From: Novipirellula artificiosorum
GTDB lineage: Bacteria > Planctomycetota > Planctomycetia > Pirellulales > Pirellulaceae
Length of the DNA stretch: 64,000 bases
Assembly (NCBI RefSeq): GCF_007860135.1
Contig: NZ_SJPV01000002.1
Location: forward strand, 457,055 to 521,054
Direction: 5' to 3'
The position numbers and the translations under genes were made by a program. The notes beneath the pieces are model-generated. The model did no database searches. It worked only from the letters and a program-made list of their open reading frames with translations, and was not told the DNA's origin. Below, piece by piece: positions 15,895-24,615 of the stretch (its first letter is position 1; the number at the start of each line of letters is the position of its first letter).

Positions 15895-17911
15895 TCAACG
15901 GAAGGGTCGCGGCAGGATGCGCAGCGATCTATGCACGGTCCCCATCGATGGCGAGCGTCGTGCTGCGCGAGTGGTGATCGATGAAGTCAGCGGACGTTTT
16001 TCACGAGTAACCGAAACGGTCTGGCAGCAACTGTTGCACGAGCAAACCGAAGACACGGCTTTGTGGGAGCAAGCTCACGCTGCCAATTGGACGCGGCAGC
16101 GATCGACAAGCCACGAGAATCGTTTCTCGCTTTTGGCGATCCGAATTCCCCTTGGGGATGTTTCGCGTATCGCCAAAGGCTTGGTCGGACTCAGCGGTAT
16201 CCTGTTCTCGCCGATCGCGATCCTGTTCTGGTCTTTGGTGATCGTTTTGGCAGGGGTGCTCGCACTGTCGCGATCGGCGGAATGGGTTGCAACGCTACGT
16301 CTCATGCCGCTGTACCTAAAAACGACAAGCCCTTGGTTGATTTCCGGTACGGTGGTGGCCACGAAACTAGTTCACGAACTCTCGCATGCCACGATGTGTG
16401 AGCGAATGGGCGCCAACAGCAAGTCGATCGGTTTGTTTTTGTTCTGCGGCCTGCCGTGTCCGTATTGCGACGTGACCGACGTTTGGCGATTACCGTCGGC
16501 TGCACGCCGTGCGGCGGTGATGCTTGCGGGTATTTATGTCGAGTTGATCATCGCCTCACTGGCCACCTTGGTTTGGTGCATTTCAACGGACGCGGCCACG
16601 CGTCTGTACGCGATGAACTTGATGATTGTGTGTGGCATCAGCACGGTGTTGTTCAATGCCAATCCATTGATGCGGTACGACGGTTACTTTGTCCTTACCG
16701 ATTGGCTCGGCAGCACGAACCTGCGCCGCGAAGCCGGCGAAGCATTCCGACGCAGCATTGTCGCGCCGGTCGCGGGCCGTGGCTATGGCCCAACCCGGCA
16801 TTGGGGACTGCGAACGATCGGCTTATCGGTTTATCACCTTGCGTCAGCCTGTTACCGAGTCATGGTGATGGTGGCGATCGCTGTCTTTGCGATCAACATC
16901 GCCGCCGTATTCCAGATGCGATTTCTAGGGGTTTTTCTGGTCGCGATTGCGGCTGCTTCTTGGTTGGTCCAACGAGGGCAATTGATGATGGGGATTTTGC
17001 AAGGACGAGGGCCTTGGAGCAGCGTCACGTGGCACCGACGAGGATCGATTGCGGCGTGCATCCTCGGTTTGATCCTCGCCATCCTGCTGATCCCAACCCC
17101 ACGGTATCGCCAAGCGACCGGATGGGTCGACGCAGCGGAAACGACAAGCATTTTCTTGCCCGCAGGGAGCCAGGTGCAATTGGTGGAAACGGAGTTTGGC
17201 CACGCCGTGCGGCAAGGCGACGTGATGGCCAGGTTGTCGGATCAATCCGAGCACTTGGAGCGATCACGTCTAAGCGGGGAATTGCACCTTGCAAAAATGC
17301 GCAGCGACTTCGCTCGCCGTGATTCGCTCGATCGGCCCGAGGTCGCGCAGCAATGGACCACGCTTTCCGCAGCCGAGCACGCCGTAGCATCGTTGCTAGA
17401 GAACGCCGAACAGCGATTGGATCGAACCCAAGTGCGAGCAAGTGAATCGGGGATCGTTTTGCCCGGCAGTGTCAAACTTGGGATCGCGAAATCTCGATTG
17501 ACCCCTTGGCTAGCGCAAACGGCTGGAATGGTCGCCCATTGGCCCCAACCTTGGTGCCGGATCTGTCCCAACGGACGTCGTCATGCCGTGTTCCTGATCG
17601 ACGCACAGGATCTCCCCTGGGTCACCGAGGGAACAAACATCCGCATCCGCGTTGAATCGGATTCACATCGGCCCAGTGCAAAAAGCAACGTGGAAACAAG
17701 GATCGAATCGATCTCATCCATCCAACCGGATGACCAATCCGTCACGCGTGAAGCGATTTATCAGGTTCTTTGCCCCTTGCCCGAGGTCGAACCCGGCGAG
17801 ATGCTCGATAGTGTCGGCACTCCTTGCACCGGAGTCGTTCGGCTTCCCTCGCGTGCGATCGGGGCCGAGTTGATTCAATGGATCGGTGAGTGGGTCCATG
17901 GACAAAGCTAG
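15875..17911 (+). CDS. Cassette 1 gene C: M50 (site-2-protease-like) metalloprotease fused to a lipoyl/adaptor arm
   Basis: 678 residues if started at the TTG at 15875 (AAGG six bases upstream, 20-base overlap with gene B); an ATG at 15917 is the alternative. The zinc motif HELSH is at 167-171 inside a membrane helix, and the second M50 motif NPLMRYDGY is at 263-271 with Asp269. Between them is a Cys-containing loop PCPYCDVTDVWRLP starting at 194. About seven or eight helices span 100-415. The C-terminal third (from about 425) is a periplasmic lipoyl/coiled-coil arm like HlyD adaptors. The N-terminus is only a vestige of the PqqD-like domain seen in the paralogue. It resembles proteins named putative peptide zinc metalloprotease (YydH-like). 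The substrate is unknown. Confidence 0.85.
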   Translation: MSNATLDQRKGRGRMRSDLCTVPIDGERRAARVVIDEVSGRFSRVTETVWQQLLHEQTEDTALWEQAHAANWTRQRSTSHENRFSLLAIRIPLGDVSRIAKGLVGLSGILFSPIAILFWSLVIVLAGVLALSRSAEWVATLRLMPLYLKTTSPWLISGTVVATKLVHELSHATMCERMGANSKSIGLFLFCGLPCPYCDVTDVWRLPSAARRAAVMLAGIYVELIIASLATLVWCISTDAATRLYAMNLMIVCGISTVLFNANPLMRYDGYFVLTDWLGSTNLRREAGEAFRRSIVAPVAGRGYGPTRHWGLRTIGLSVYHLASACYRVMVMVAIAVFAINIAAVFQMRFLGVFLVAIAAASWLVQRGQLMMGILQGRGPWSSVTWHRRGSIAACILGLILAILLIPTPRYRQATGWVDAAETTSIFLPAGSQVQLVETEFGHAVRQGDVMARLSDQSEHLERSRLSGELHLAKMRSDFARRDSLDRPEVAQQWTTLSAAEHAVASLLENAEQRLDRTQVRASESGIVLPGSVKLGIAKSRLTPWLAQTAGMVAHWPQPWCRICPNGRRHAVFLIDAQDLPWVTEGTNIRIRVESDSHRPSAKSNVETRIESISSIQPDDQSVTREAIYQVLCPLPEVEPGEMLDSVGTPCTGVVRLPSRAIGAELIQWIGEWVHGQS

Positions 17912-18473
17912 TGCCGAAATGCCAGCGATAGCGCAGCGGATGAATGTAACCTGGGTCCGTTGCCCGCATCCGGCCACGCTGCCGCCAGATCAGTTGCAAG
18001 AGGCGTGTGAGCTGCGGACCCAGCGGCGCAGCGGCCCCGGGGGCCAACATCGCAACAAGACCAGCAGCGGCGTCTTTCTGACGCATCGTGCCACGGGCAC
18101 CGTTGCCGAAGCGACCGAGCGCCGCAGTCAGGCTCAAAATCGGGTCGTCGCCTTGGAACGACTGCGTTACGCGCTGGCTGTGCAGCAACGAACCCTTTCC
18201 GTCTTCGATCAGGCTTCCGAGTCCGAAGAGAAGGTTGTTCGTGAGCGTTACCACCAAAACCTCAACCGAATGAATGACCGCAACACCGATAAACCTGCCT
18301 TGCTCGCGCTGCTGCTGAATGATCTGCACGCCGCCGGCGGACAACCGAGTTTGGTGGCCCAGCGATGGGAGTGCAGCACCACGGCGATCGTCCGCCTGAT
18401 CCGGAGCGTCCCGGCCGCATTTGTCCTCGTCAATCAAATCCGAGCCCATCACGGACGGATGCCGCTGAAATAG
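17898..18473 (+). CDS. Class I peptide-chain-release-factor-like protein (GGQ domain)
   Basis: About 191 residues. The motif RSGPGGQHRNKTSSGV contains the universal GGQ tripeptide that triggers peptidyl-tRNA hydrolysis in the ribosomal A site, followed by typical RF-1-domain sequence (ATERRSQAQNRVVALERL). There is no codon-recognition domain, so it belongs with stand-alone RF-domain proteins such as ArfB-type rescue factors. The region after the GGQ domain is about 90 residues and, unlike ArfB, is not simply a basic tail; it ends in a helix-turn-helix-like stretch. The start overlaps the end of cassette gene C by 14 bases (ATG 17898; a GTG at 17886 is also possible). The RF domain is certain, the rescue role inferred. 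Confidence 0.82.
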   Translation: MDKASAEMPAIAQRMNVTWVRCPHPATLPPDQLQEACELRTQRRSGPGGQHRNKTSSGVFLTHRATGTVAEATERRSQAQNRVVALERLRYALAVQQRTLSVFDQASESEEKVVRERYHQNLNRMNDRNTDKPALLALLLNDLHAAGGQPSLVAQRWECSTTAIVRLIRSVPAAFVLVNQIRAHHGRMPLK

Positions 18474-18567
18474 ATTCTCCAAGTTAACCAAGATGTGGGC
18501 TTTGGAAACGAATAGGCTAGACTGAGCTTTGCCCCTATCCCCATGCCCGCATTTCGCGAGAGCCATC

Positions 18568-19833
18568 GTGGAAAATCCTCACAGCCCCACCATCGCTCTT
18601 GATCCACCGCGTGGCGATGAACAACAGTGGGTCGTCGCGCGAATCATTGACGAAGAGCCGATTGAGGCCCAGTTGGCCGAGCTGCCATCCGAACCCTTGG
18701 GTCATCAACCGCCACGATCTCGCGTCCGGCGTGTAGGCTCGTGGATGGTTTGGTTTGTCAAAGGCTCGTTTTCGGTGCTGTCCCTGGTGGTTTTGTTGGC
18801 CGTGTTGACCGCCATCCCGCTGCTGCAGCTGATCGCATTTGGCTACTTGCTTGACGTCGCAGGACGGCTCGTCAACGGCGCTCGTTTGTCGCAGTCGCTG
18901 CCCGGTTTGCCACAAGTCGGCCGAATGGGCCTGGCGGCGACCGCAATCTTGCTGGCCTCGTTGCCGACACAGCTTCTCGTTCATTGGGGGGCCGTCGCAG
19001 AATGGATCGACCCAGGATCCTCGCAAGCGACCATGATCCGTTGGCTGGCGATCAGCGGCTGCTTTGCCGCAATGGGCTATTTGATGTGGGCATGGGTACG
19101 CGGTGGACGACTCCATCATTACCTCTGGCCCCAACCGATTCGTTTGCTCAAAGAAGGGTGGCGGCGGCGAACATGGCAAGCGGCAGCGGATCGATTGTGG
19201 GAGTTCACCGCGTCGTTGGAAGTGCCAAGACTGTTTTGGCTCGGCCTACGTGGAGCCGTGGGCACCTTGATTTGGTTGGTCCCAGCGATGGTGTTGATCG
19301 CGGCGAATCGCAACGGGGAATCTGAGGCAGCGGGGGTGGTCGGCTTGGTCTGTATCGCGACCTTGGGGGTTGCCTTGATGTACTTGCCAATGTTGCAAGC
19401 ACATTTTGCGGCTGAAAACCGGTTGTCAGCCCTGTTCGAAGTCCGCACGATTCGCCGCGATTTCCGCCGCGCGCCGTGGGCCTGGTTTTTGGCGATGGTG
19501 ATTGGATTGGTGTTGATGCCGATCCCGCTCTATCTACTTAAGATCGAAGCCACACCGCGTGAGGTGCTCTGGCTGCCTTGTCTCGTCTTCGTCGCATTCA
19601 TCTTGCCAGCACGGATCGCCGAAGGATTGGCGCTGCGACGAGCGCGGCGTGCGAACGAACCCCAAGGCATTTGGCCCGGAATTTCACGCTGGACCGTTCG
19701 CTTGTTGATGCCAGCCGTCGTCGGCGTCTATCTCGTCTTTGTCCAAGTTTCTCAGTACACCTCCTGGGATGGGCTGCAAACCTGGATCCAACAACATGCG
19801 ATTTTGGTTCCCGTGCCGTTTGTGGGCGTTTGA
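18568..19833 (+). CDS. Polytopic membrane protein of unknown function
   Basis: About 421 residues from the GTG at 18568, with GAGAG eight bases upstream; a TTG at 18529 would add 13 residues. A hydrophilic N-terminal segment of about 50 residues is followed by six to eight membrane helices (first around 65-95) and an amphipathic central stretch rich in Trp and Arg (about 195-225). The repeated PLLQLIAFGYLLD-type start of the membrane part recalls DUF4013-like planctomycete proteins, but I cannot assign it firmly. It lies 94 bases after the release-factor-like gene and 82 before the S41 protease. Confidence 0.7.
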   Translation: MENPHSPTIALDPPRGDEQQWVVARIIDEEPIEAQLAELPSEPLGHQPPRSRVRRVGSWMVWFVKGSFSVLSLVVLLAVLTAIPLLQLIAFGYLLDVAGRLVNGARLSQSLPGLPQVGRMGLAATAILLASLPTQLLVHWGAVAEWIDPGSSQATMIRWLAISGCFAAMGYLMWAWVRGGRLHHYLWPQPIRLLKEGWRRRTWQAAADRLWEFTASLEVPRLFWLGLRGAVGTLIWLVPAMVLIAANRNGESEAAGVVGLVCIATLGVALMYLPMLQAHFAAENRLSALFEVRTIRRDFRRAPWAWFLAMVIGLVLMPIPLYLLKIEATPREVLWLPCLVFVAFILPARIAEGLALRRARRANEPQGIWPGISRWTVRLLMPAVVGVYLVFVQVSQYTSWDGLQTWIQQHAILVPVPFVGV

Positions 19834-19862
19834 TTGGTGGGGGGCGATTTTTTCGCTACAAT
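19834..19862 (+). promoter_or_regulatory. Candidate promoter for the S41 protease gene
   Basis: TTGGTG (19834-19839), 17 bases, then TACAAT (19857-19862). The -10 matches five of six consensus bases, the -35 only three. It lies 54 bases before the protease ATG. Weak, from inspection only. Confidence 0.35.
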
Positions 19863-19915
19863 CCGATCACACTCGCTGCTGATCGCACCCACTCACTGTT
19901 CCTGGCTCCCATCAC

Positions 19916-21331
19916 ATGCCGCCTCGTAACCTGAACGTCATCTTTCTCGCTTGCTGTATCTCGTTTTTATGCTACGTCACCCATCGCCGTGCCAAGACGG
20001 CGATCATGGTGGGGAATGCCTATGACTTGATCAACACTTACTACGTGGACCCCGTCGATGAAAAGTCGCTGATGATCGCTGCGATGGATGGGATGACATC
20101 GACGCTGGACCAACATAGCGAGTACATTCCGGCGGGCCTGTACGAGTCCTTCCAAAACAGCATCAGCCAGGAATTCGCTGGGATTGGGATCTATGTCGAA
20201 CAACCCAAGAAAAACGAACCGGTACGAGTGATCACACCGTTGGTCGGCTCGCCGGCACTTCGTGCTGGCATGCTGCCTGGGGACCAGATCATCAAAATTG
20301 ACGGGCAGGATGTGTCTCGGATGGACCTGTCGGAAGTCAGTGATCGGCTGAAGGGTCCCATCAATACGGTGGTCAGCGTCGTCGTCCGTCGAGACGACGA
20401 GGAACCGATCGCGATGTCGATTCAGCGAGCGACGATTGAGCTCGAATCGATCATCGGTGACCATCGCGATGAAGAAAACGCGTGGGTTTATCGCTTGAGT
20501 GATGACCCAACGATCGCGTATGTGCGGTTGACCAGTTTTGGTGAAAAGACGGTCGACGAACTGCGTTCGGTGTTGACAGGATTGGACAACGATTACCGCG
20601 GACTGATCGTCGACGTTCGTGGGAACAGCGGCGGTTTGCTTTTTGCCGCGATTGAAATCAGTGACATGTTTCTCGATCGAGGCCGAATCGTCTCGACGCG
20701 AATTCGGGGAGACCGCATCGAGGACGAATCCGATGCAACGCCCGGCACCTTGGTGGATCTTGATCGGCCGGTTGCCGTGCTGATTGACGAGAACTCGGCA
20801 AGCGCGAGCGAGATTTTGGCTGCTGCATTGCAAGACAATGCCCGAGCCGTGGTCGTGGGCAAGCGAAGCTATGGCAAAGGGACCGTTCAGAACATTTTCC
20901 CGCTGCAGTATGGCCGCAGCGCCTTGCGACTCACCGTGGCTCGGTATTATCGGCCCAATGGAAAGAACATCCATCGGCCTAAAGCCGCAGCGTCGGAAAA
21001 CTCGCGTCTACCGACACCCCATGATGGCGGAGTGGAAGAGATTCCGGCAACCGACGAGGCAACGAAAGAGGCAATCGAGGAGCTCGAATGGGGCGTCAGC
21101 CCCAACGAAGGCATGGTGGTCGAGATCGACGATGCCACGCGTCGAGCATTGATGCAACGTTGGCAAGAGGCGTCCTACCCGAGCTTGCGTGGCAATGACG
21201 AGTCCGCAGCCGACGGAGACGAGATCCCGAACCTCATCGAGATTGATCCGCAACTGCGGCGGGCGGTTGAAGCGATTGAGGATGCATCGTCCGGCATTTC
21301 CGCCGCCCAACCTTCGGCGACTGCGGCATAG
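19916..21331 (+). CDS. S41 family carboxyl-terminal processing protease (CtpA/Tsp-like) with PDZ domain
   Basis: 471 residues. One N-terminal membrane anchor (about 7-22) places the protease in the periplasm. A PDZ domain at about 85-170 (GIGIYVEQ, then GSPALRAGMLPGDQIIKIDG) precedes the S41 core. The catalytic pair is intact: the Ser of SASE (near 293) and the Lys of GKGTVQ (near 318) are 25 residues apart, as in Tsp. The tail after residue 385 is acidic and variable. Such enzymes trim or degrade envelope proteins from the C-terminus. The gene has its own candidate promoter and is followed by 278 bases before the next gene. Confidence 0.93.
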   Translation: MPPRNLNVIFLACCISFLCYVTHRRAKTAIMVGNAYDLINTYYVDPVDEKSLMIAAMDGMTSTLDQHSEYIPAGLYESFQNSISQEFAGIGIYVEQPKKNEPVRVITPLVGSPALRAGMLPGDQIIKIDGQDVSRMDLSEVSDRLKGPINTVVSVVVRRDDEEPIAMSIQRATIELESIIGDHRDEENAWVYRLSDDPTIAYVRLTSFGEKTVDELRSVLTGLDNDYRGLIVDVRGNSGGLLFAAIEISDMFLDRGRIVSTRIRGDRIEDESDATPGTLVDLDRPVAVLIDENSASASEILAAALQDNARAVVVGKRSYGKGTVQNIFPLQYGRSALRLTVARYYRPNGKNIHRPKAAASENSRLPTPHDGGVEEIPATDEATKEAIEELEWGVSPNEGMVVEIDDATRRALMQRWQEASYPSLRGNDESAADGDEIPNLIEIDPQLRRAVEAIEDASSGISAAQPSATAA

Positions 21332-21342
21332 CAGACGTGTAG

Positions 21343-21374
21343 GCCTGCAAAACGTCGATGCCTGCAAAAACGTC
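21343..21374. repeat. Imperfect direct repeat GCCTGCAAAACGTC, two copies
   Basis: GCCTGCAAAACGTC at 21343-21356 recurs at 21360-21374 with one extra A. It lies just after the S41 protease stop. No function is suggested. Confidence 0.6.
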
Positions 21375-21481
21375 AGCAGCGAGCCGGTAAAATCGATAAA
21401 TTTGCCTGCAGCCGCTCGGTTTCCTCCCATCGTTCCCATTTCATGGTGCAACGGGACAAGAAAACGTTTGCCCGATCCGCG

Positions 21482-21490
21482 TGGTACAAT
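21482..21490 (+). promoter_or_regulatory. Extended -10 promoter candidate TGGTACAAT
   Basis: TG-G-TACAAT fits an extended -10 element. It lies 120 bases before the ATG of the TPR protein; no good -35 is seen. Confidence 0.4.
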
Positions 21491-21528
21491 TAAAGTTTGA
21501 AGAACAAAGGTCGGTATTCCTGCTCTTT

Positions 21529-21569
21529 TTCTGCATCCCAACACCACCCGTTCTGCATCCCAACACCAC
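21529..21569. repeat. 19-bp direct repeat, two copies, period 22
   Basis: TTCTGCATCCCAACACCAC occurs at 21529-21547 and again at 21551-21569, in the leader of the TPR protein gene between the candidate promoter and the SD. It could be a tandem protein-binding site or a slippage duplication. Confidence 0.85.
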
Positions 21570-21609
21570 ACGACTCTCGACTTTCCCTCCGGAAAGGGGC
21601 CTTAGCACG

Positions 21610-22371
21610 ATGAAAAAATCCTTGTTGATCGCGGCTTCTGTTGCCGTCTGTTCACTCTCGTTGACCCTGGCGGCAACTTCCACTTCGGCCCAATCGGCCG
21701 TTTTGGCAGAAATGTACGGGCGCGGCGTCCACGCTTACTATGCCGGACGGTACCAAGATGCCAACGAATACCTGTCGATGGCAATCAACAATGGCTCGAA
21801 AGATCCACGTGCCTACTACTTCCGAGGTTTGGTTGCGAACGCCGAAGGACGCCAATATGAAGCCGACAACGATTGGCGTCAGGGCGCTCAATTGGAAGTG
21901 GCCACTGGCACGAGCGCCGAAGTGGGACGGTCGCTGGCTCGCTTCCAAGGTCCCGATCGGCTGAAATTGGAGCAATTCCGGCAAAAAGCAAGACTCGAGG
22001 CTTTGGCACTGGCTGCGGCCCGATCGCAGCAACGCTATGGTGAAATTGACGCGGCGAGTGCCGCGGCGACGCCGCAAGTTGCACCGAAAACGGCACCCCC
22101 CAAAGCCATCACACCGCCCCCCATCCCGAGCGAGATCGAAAACCCGTTTGCGGATGACTCCGATACCGCCTCTGGCGATGCAAAACTTGAATCCAACGAC
22201 GCCTTCGCCGATGCGATGGAAGCGGAACCGGATGCAGGAGCCCCCGTTGCGAGCGGCGATGCTTCGGCCGCCAGCGGCAGCGACACGGGCGCCGCAGCAG
22301 ACGATCCGTTCAACACCGATTCCGCCGATCCGTTCGCTGGCGGTGGCGACGATCCGTTCGGTGGCCTCTAA
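21610..22371 (+). CDS. Secreted TPR-repeat protein with Asp/Pro-rich C-terminal tail
   Basis: 253 residues. A signal peptide (MKKSLLIAASVAVCSLSLTL, cleavage probably near TSAQS) shows export. Residues about 38-100 form a TPR-like pair (GVHAYYAGRYQDANEYLSMA, DPRAYYFRGLVANAEGRQYE). The C-terminal 110 residues are disordered, rich in Ala, Pro, Asp and Ser, and end in repeated DPF-containing units (DDPF, ADPF, DDPFGGL). The ATG at 21610 has GGAAAGGGG about 9 bases upstream; longer in-frame starts would bury the signal peptide. A clear terminator follows at 22406. Probably a periplasmic or surface scaffold; no catalytic function is visible. Confidence 0.82.
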   Translation: MKKSLLIAASVAVCSLSLTLAATSTSAQSAVLAEMYGRGVHAYYAGRYQDANEYLSMAINNGSKDPRAYYFRGLVANAEGRQYEADNDWRQGAQLEVATGTSAEVGRSLARFQGPDRLKLEQFRQKARLEALALAAARSQQRYGEIDAASAAATPQVAPKTAPPKAITPPPIPSEIENPFADDSDTASGDAKLESNDAFADAMEAEPDAGAPVASGDASAASGSDTGAAADDPFNTDSADPFAGGGDDPFGGL

Positions 22372-22405
22372 GTCGCCACCCCCCGGTCTTTGCCGATCTC
22401 CTTTC

Positions 22406-22436
22406 AACGCCGAGCGCTTCTTCGCTCGGCGTTTTT
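22406..22436 (+). terminator. Rho-independent terminator after the TPR protein gene
   Basis: A perfect 11-bp stem (AACGCCGAGCG / CGCTCGGCGTT, 22406-22416 and 22423-22433) with a 6-base loop is followed by TTTTT to 22436. It is 35 bases after the stop. Confidence 0.9.
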
Positions 22437-22630
22437 CGTTGTTGTCAACGATCCCTCACGGTAAGCTCCGGCCTTGTTTCGGCCCTAAACTCCTTCCCTG
22501 TTTCCGCTCTGAACGTGGAGCTGACGTGCCCAACCCACCTGTATCACGACGGCGCGGACGTTCCACACTCGCCCTCGGCTGACCCAACCCACCCCGTTGT
22601 GGTAAAAAGAGTTCCGTTCGTTGGCCCACC

Positions 22631-22924
22631 GTGTCGACTTCCCCCTTCCTTTCTCGATCGATCGTTGCTTTTATGAAGTATTTGGTTTTTGGTCTTATCC
22701 TGCTACTGGTGGTTTTGCACCAGGACGTTTGGAACTGGGATAACGATCGCTTGGTACTTGGCTTTGTCCCCTATACGCTTGCCTACCATGGCTGCATCTC
22801 AATCGCCGCGAGCGTTGTTTGGTTCCTCGCGGCTCGGTTCGCATGGCCCGACCATTTGGAAGACGAATCGCCAGCTGCGGACCGCAGCACCGCGTCGTCC
22901 GAGTCCCATGGAGGTGCAGCATGA
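22631..22924 (+). CDS. DUF3311-type small membrane protein
   Basis: 97 residues from a GTG (an ATG at 22673 is the alternative). Two hydrophobic helices (about 17-30 and 43-66) surround the signature VLHQDVWNWDNDRLVLGFVP, typical of DUF3311 proteins, which are usually encoded directly upstream of SSS-family sodium symporters. That is the case here: the TGA stop overlaps the symporter's ATG as ATGA. It probably serves as an accessory subunit of the symporter, as inferred from this conserved pairing. Confidence 0.8.
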   Translation: MSTSPFLSRSIVAFMKYLVFGLILLLVVLHQDVWNWDNDRLVLGFVPYTLAYHGCISIAASVVWFLAARFAWPDHLEDESPAADRSTASSESHGGAA

Positions 22925-24606
22925 GTCCAGGGATGATCAAAGTTCTCATCATCAGCATCTACCTCGGGTTGCTGCTGTTTCTCGGCGTCTTCTCATCGCG
23001 GTTGTTTAAGGGAACCTCCAAAGACTATTTGCTAGCCAGTCATTCGATTGGCCCGTTCTTGCTCCTGATGAGCCTGTTCGGGACGACGATGACCGGTTTT
23101 GCGCTCGTTGGATCCACCGGCGAGGCATTCGCCGAAGGGGTCGGTGTTTACGGGATGCTGGCGTCTTCATCGGGCATCATCCACTCGCTCTGCTTTTTTG
23201 TTCTCGGAGTTAAACTCTGGTCGTGGGGAAAAAAGTATGGCTACACGACGCAAGCCGACTTTTTCCGGGATCGGCTCGAAAGTGACAAGATCGGCTTGGT
23301 CTTGGTGCCGATCCTGGTTGGATTGGTCGTTCCCTATCTGCTTGTCGGAGTCATCTCGGCTGGCAAGGCAATCCAAGGCGCCACGAGCGGTGACTTTCCA
23401 GGGCTCACGGAATCGGGCGCGATTCCGCCATGGTTGACCGAACTGGTCATTTGCGTGGTCGTCTTGGTCTACGTATTTTTCGGAGGAATGCGAGGAACGG
23501 CATGGGCGAACACCTTTCAAACGTTAGTGTTCATGATTCTGGGGGTCGTCGCGTTCTATCTGATCGCCACCAGCTTGGCGGAAAAATCGGTGTCCGAGGG
23601 CCGAGCGCACACCCTTGTCGATGGCGAGCGTGTGGTTCGAACCGATCCGCCTACGGGGTTGTGGGATTCGCTGCACATTGTCAGCCAAGAGATCCCCAAA
23701 GCTCGCCGCGTGCGAGCCGAAGTTCAATTGGAAGATCAAATCGAATCGGTCGAAGCACCTCCGCAGTTCCGTACTCGAGAACGGCTCGATCCATGGATGT
23801 TTTTTACTTACATGTTGATCCCGTTTTCCGTCGGCATGTTCCCGCATCTGTTCCAGCACTGGCTGACCGCAAAGAATGGCAATGCGTTCAAGCTACCGGT
23901 CGTGGCTCATCCGATCTTTATCCTGATCGTCTGGATTCCCTGCGTTTTGATTGGCGTTTGGGCCACCACTGGATTGATCAACATCCCGCCACCGATCGCG
24001 AGCGACCCGAACAAGGTCCTCGGCTTCATGGTCAAGAACCTGTCGGGTGATGTGCTCGGCGGTTTTCTGCTGGCAGGGATCTTGGCAGCAATCATGTCCA
24101 GCCTGGACAGTCAGTTCTTGTGTATCGGTACCATGTTTACCAAAGACATCGTCGTCCATTACGGTGGCGAAGATCGATTTACCGACCGCCAGATCATTTT
24201 GATCTCGCGTGGCTTCATCATCGCCGTCGTGGCCATCACCTATTTCCTCAGTTTGACGGATATCGCACAAACGCGAGTCTTCCAATTGGGGATTTGGTGC
24301 TTCAGTGGCTTCAGCAGTCTGTTTCCGCTGGCGCTGTTGGCCGTTTATTGGCGAGGGCTATCAAAATGGGGCGCTTACGCAGGGGTTTTAACCGCCGCCG
24401 GTGTTTGGTTTTGGCTGTTCCGAGCTTCGGAGTTTGGTGCGATTGACAACTGGTCGGTCAATTTCACGCTGGGTGACAGGACGATCCATACGATGCCGGT
24501 GGCGACCATGTTCTTGGCATCGACGGTTGCCACCGTCGTTGTTTCGCTGGTCACACCCAAGCCGAGTGATGCGACACTGGCGAAGTTTTTTCCTGAGAAG
24601 AGCTAA
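22921..24606 (+). CDS. Sodium:solute symporter (SSS/SLC5 family)
   Basis: 561 residues with about 13 membrane helices in LeuT-like order. Diagnostic parts are GTTMTGFALVGSTGEAFAEG near the N-terminus, FFGGMRGTAWANTFQT, and ILAAIMSSLDSQFLCIGTMF, which matches the SSS signature. The SD GGAGGT six bases before the ATG at 22921 is strong and fixes the start, which overlaps the DUF3311 stop. A hydrophilic stretch of roughly 75 residues (about 220-295), larger than usual, lies between helices in the middle. The substrate is not predictable; relatives move organic acids, pantothenate, proline or sugars with sodium. Confidence 0.9.
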   Translation: MSPGMIKVLIISIYLGLLLFLGVFSSRLFKGTSKDYLLASHSIGPFLLLMSLFGTTMTGFALVGSTGEAFAEGVGVYGMLASSSGIIHSLCFFVLGVKLWSWGKKYGYTTQADFFRDRLESDKIGLVLVPILVGLVVPYLLVGVISAGKAIQGATSGDFPGLTESGAIPPWLTELVICVVVLVYVFFGGMRGTAWANTFQTLVFMILGVVAFYLIATSLAEKSVSEGRAHTLVDGERVVRTDPPTGLWDSLHIVSQEIPKARRVRAEVQLEDQIESVEAPPQFRTRERLDPWMFFTYMLIPFSVGMFPHLFQHWLTAKNGNAFKLPVVAHPIFILIVWIPCVLIGVWATTGLINIPPPIASDPNKVLGFMVKNLSGDVLGGFLLAGILAAIMSSLDSQFLCIGTMFTKDIVVHYGGEDRFTDRQIILISRGFIIAVVAITYFLSLTDIAQTRVFQLGIWCFSGFSSLFPLALLAVYWRGLSKWGAYAGVLTAAGVWFWLFRASEFGAIDNWSVNFTLGDRTIHTMPVATMFLASTVATVVVSLVTPKPSDATLAKFFPEKS

Positions 24607-24615
24607 CTGGTTTGC

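Noticed and set aside
19967..20974. 335-codon minus-strand open frame opposite the S41 protease
   Set aside because: The S41 and PDZ motifs with correct Ser/Lys spacing are on the plus strand; the antisense product is low-complexity His/Arg/Asp-rich.
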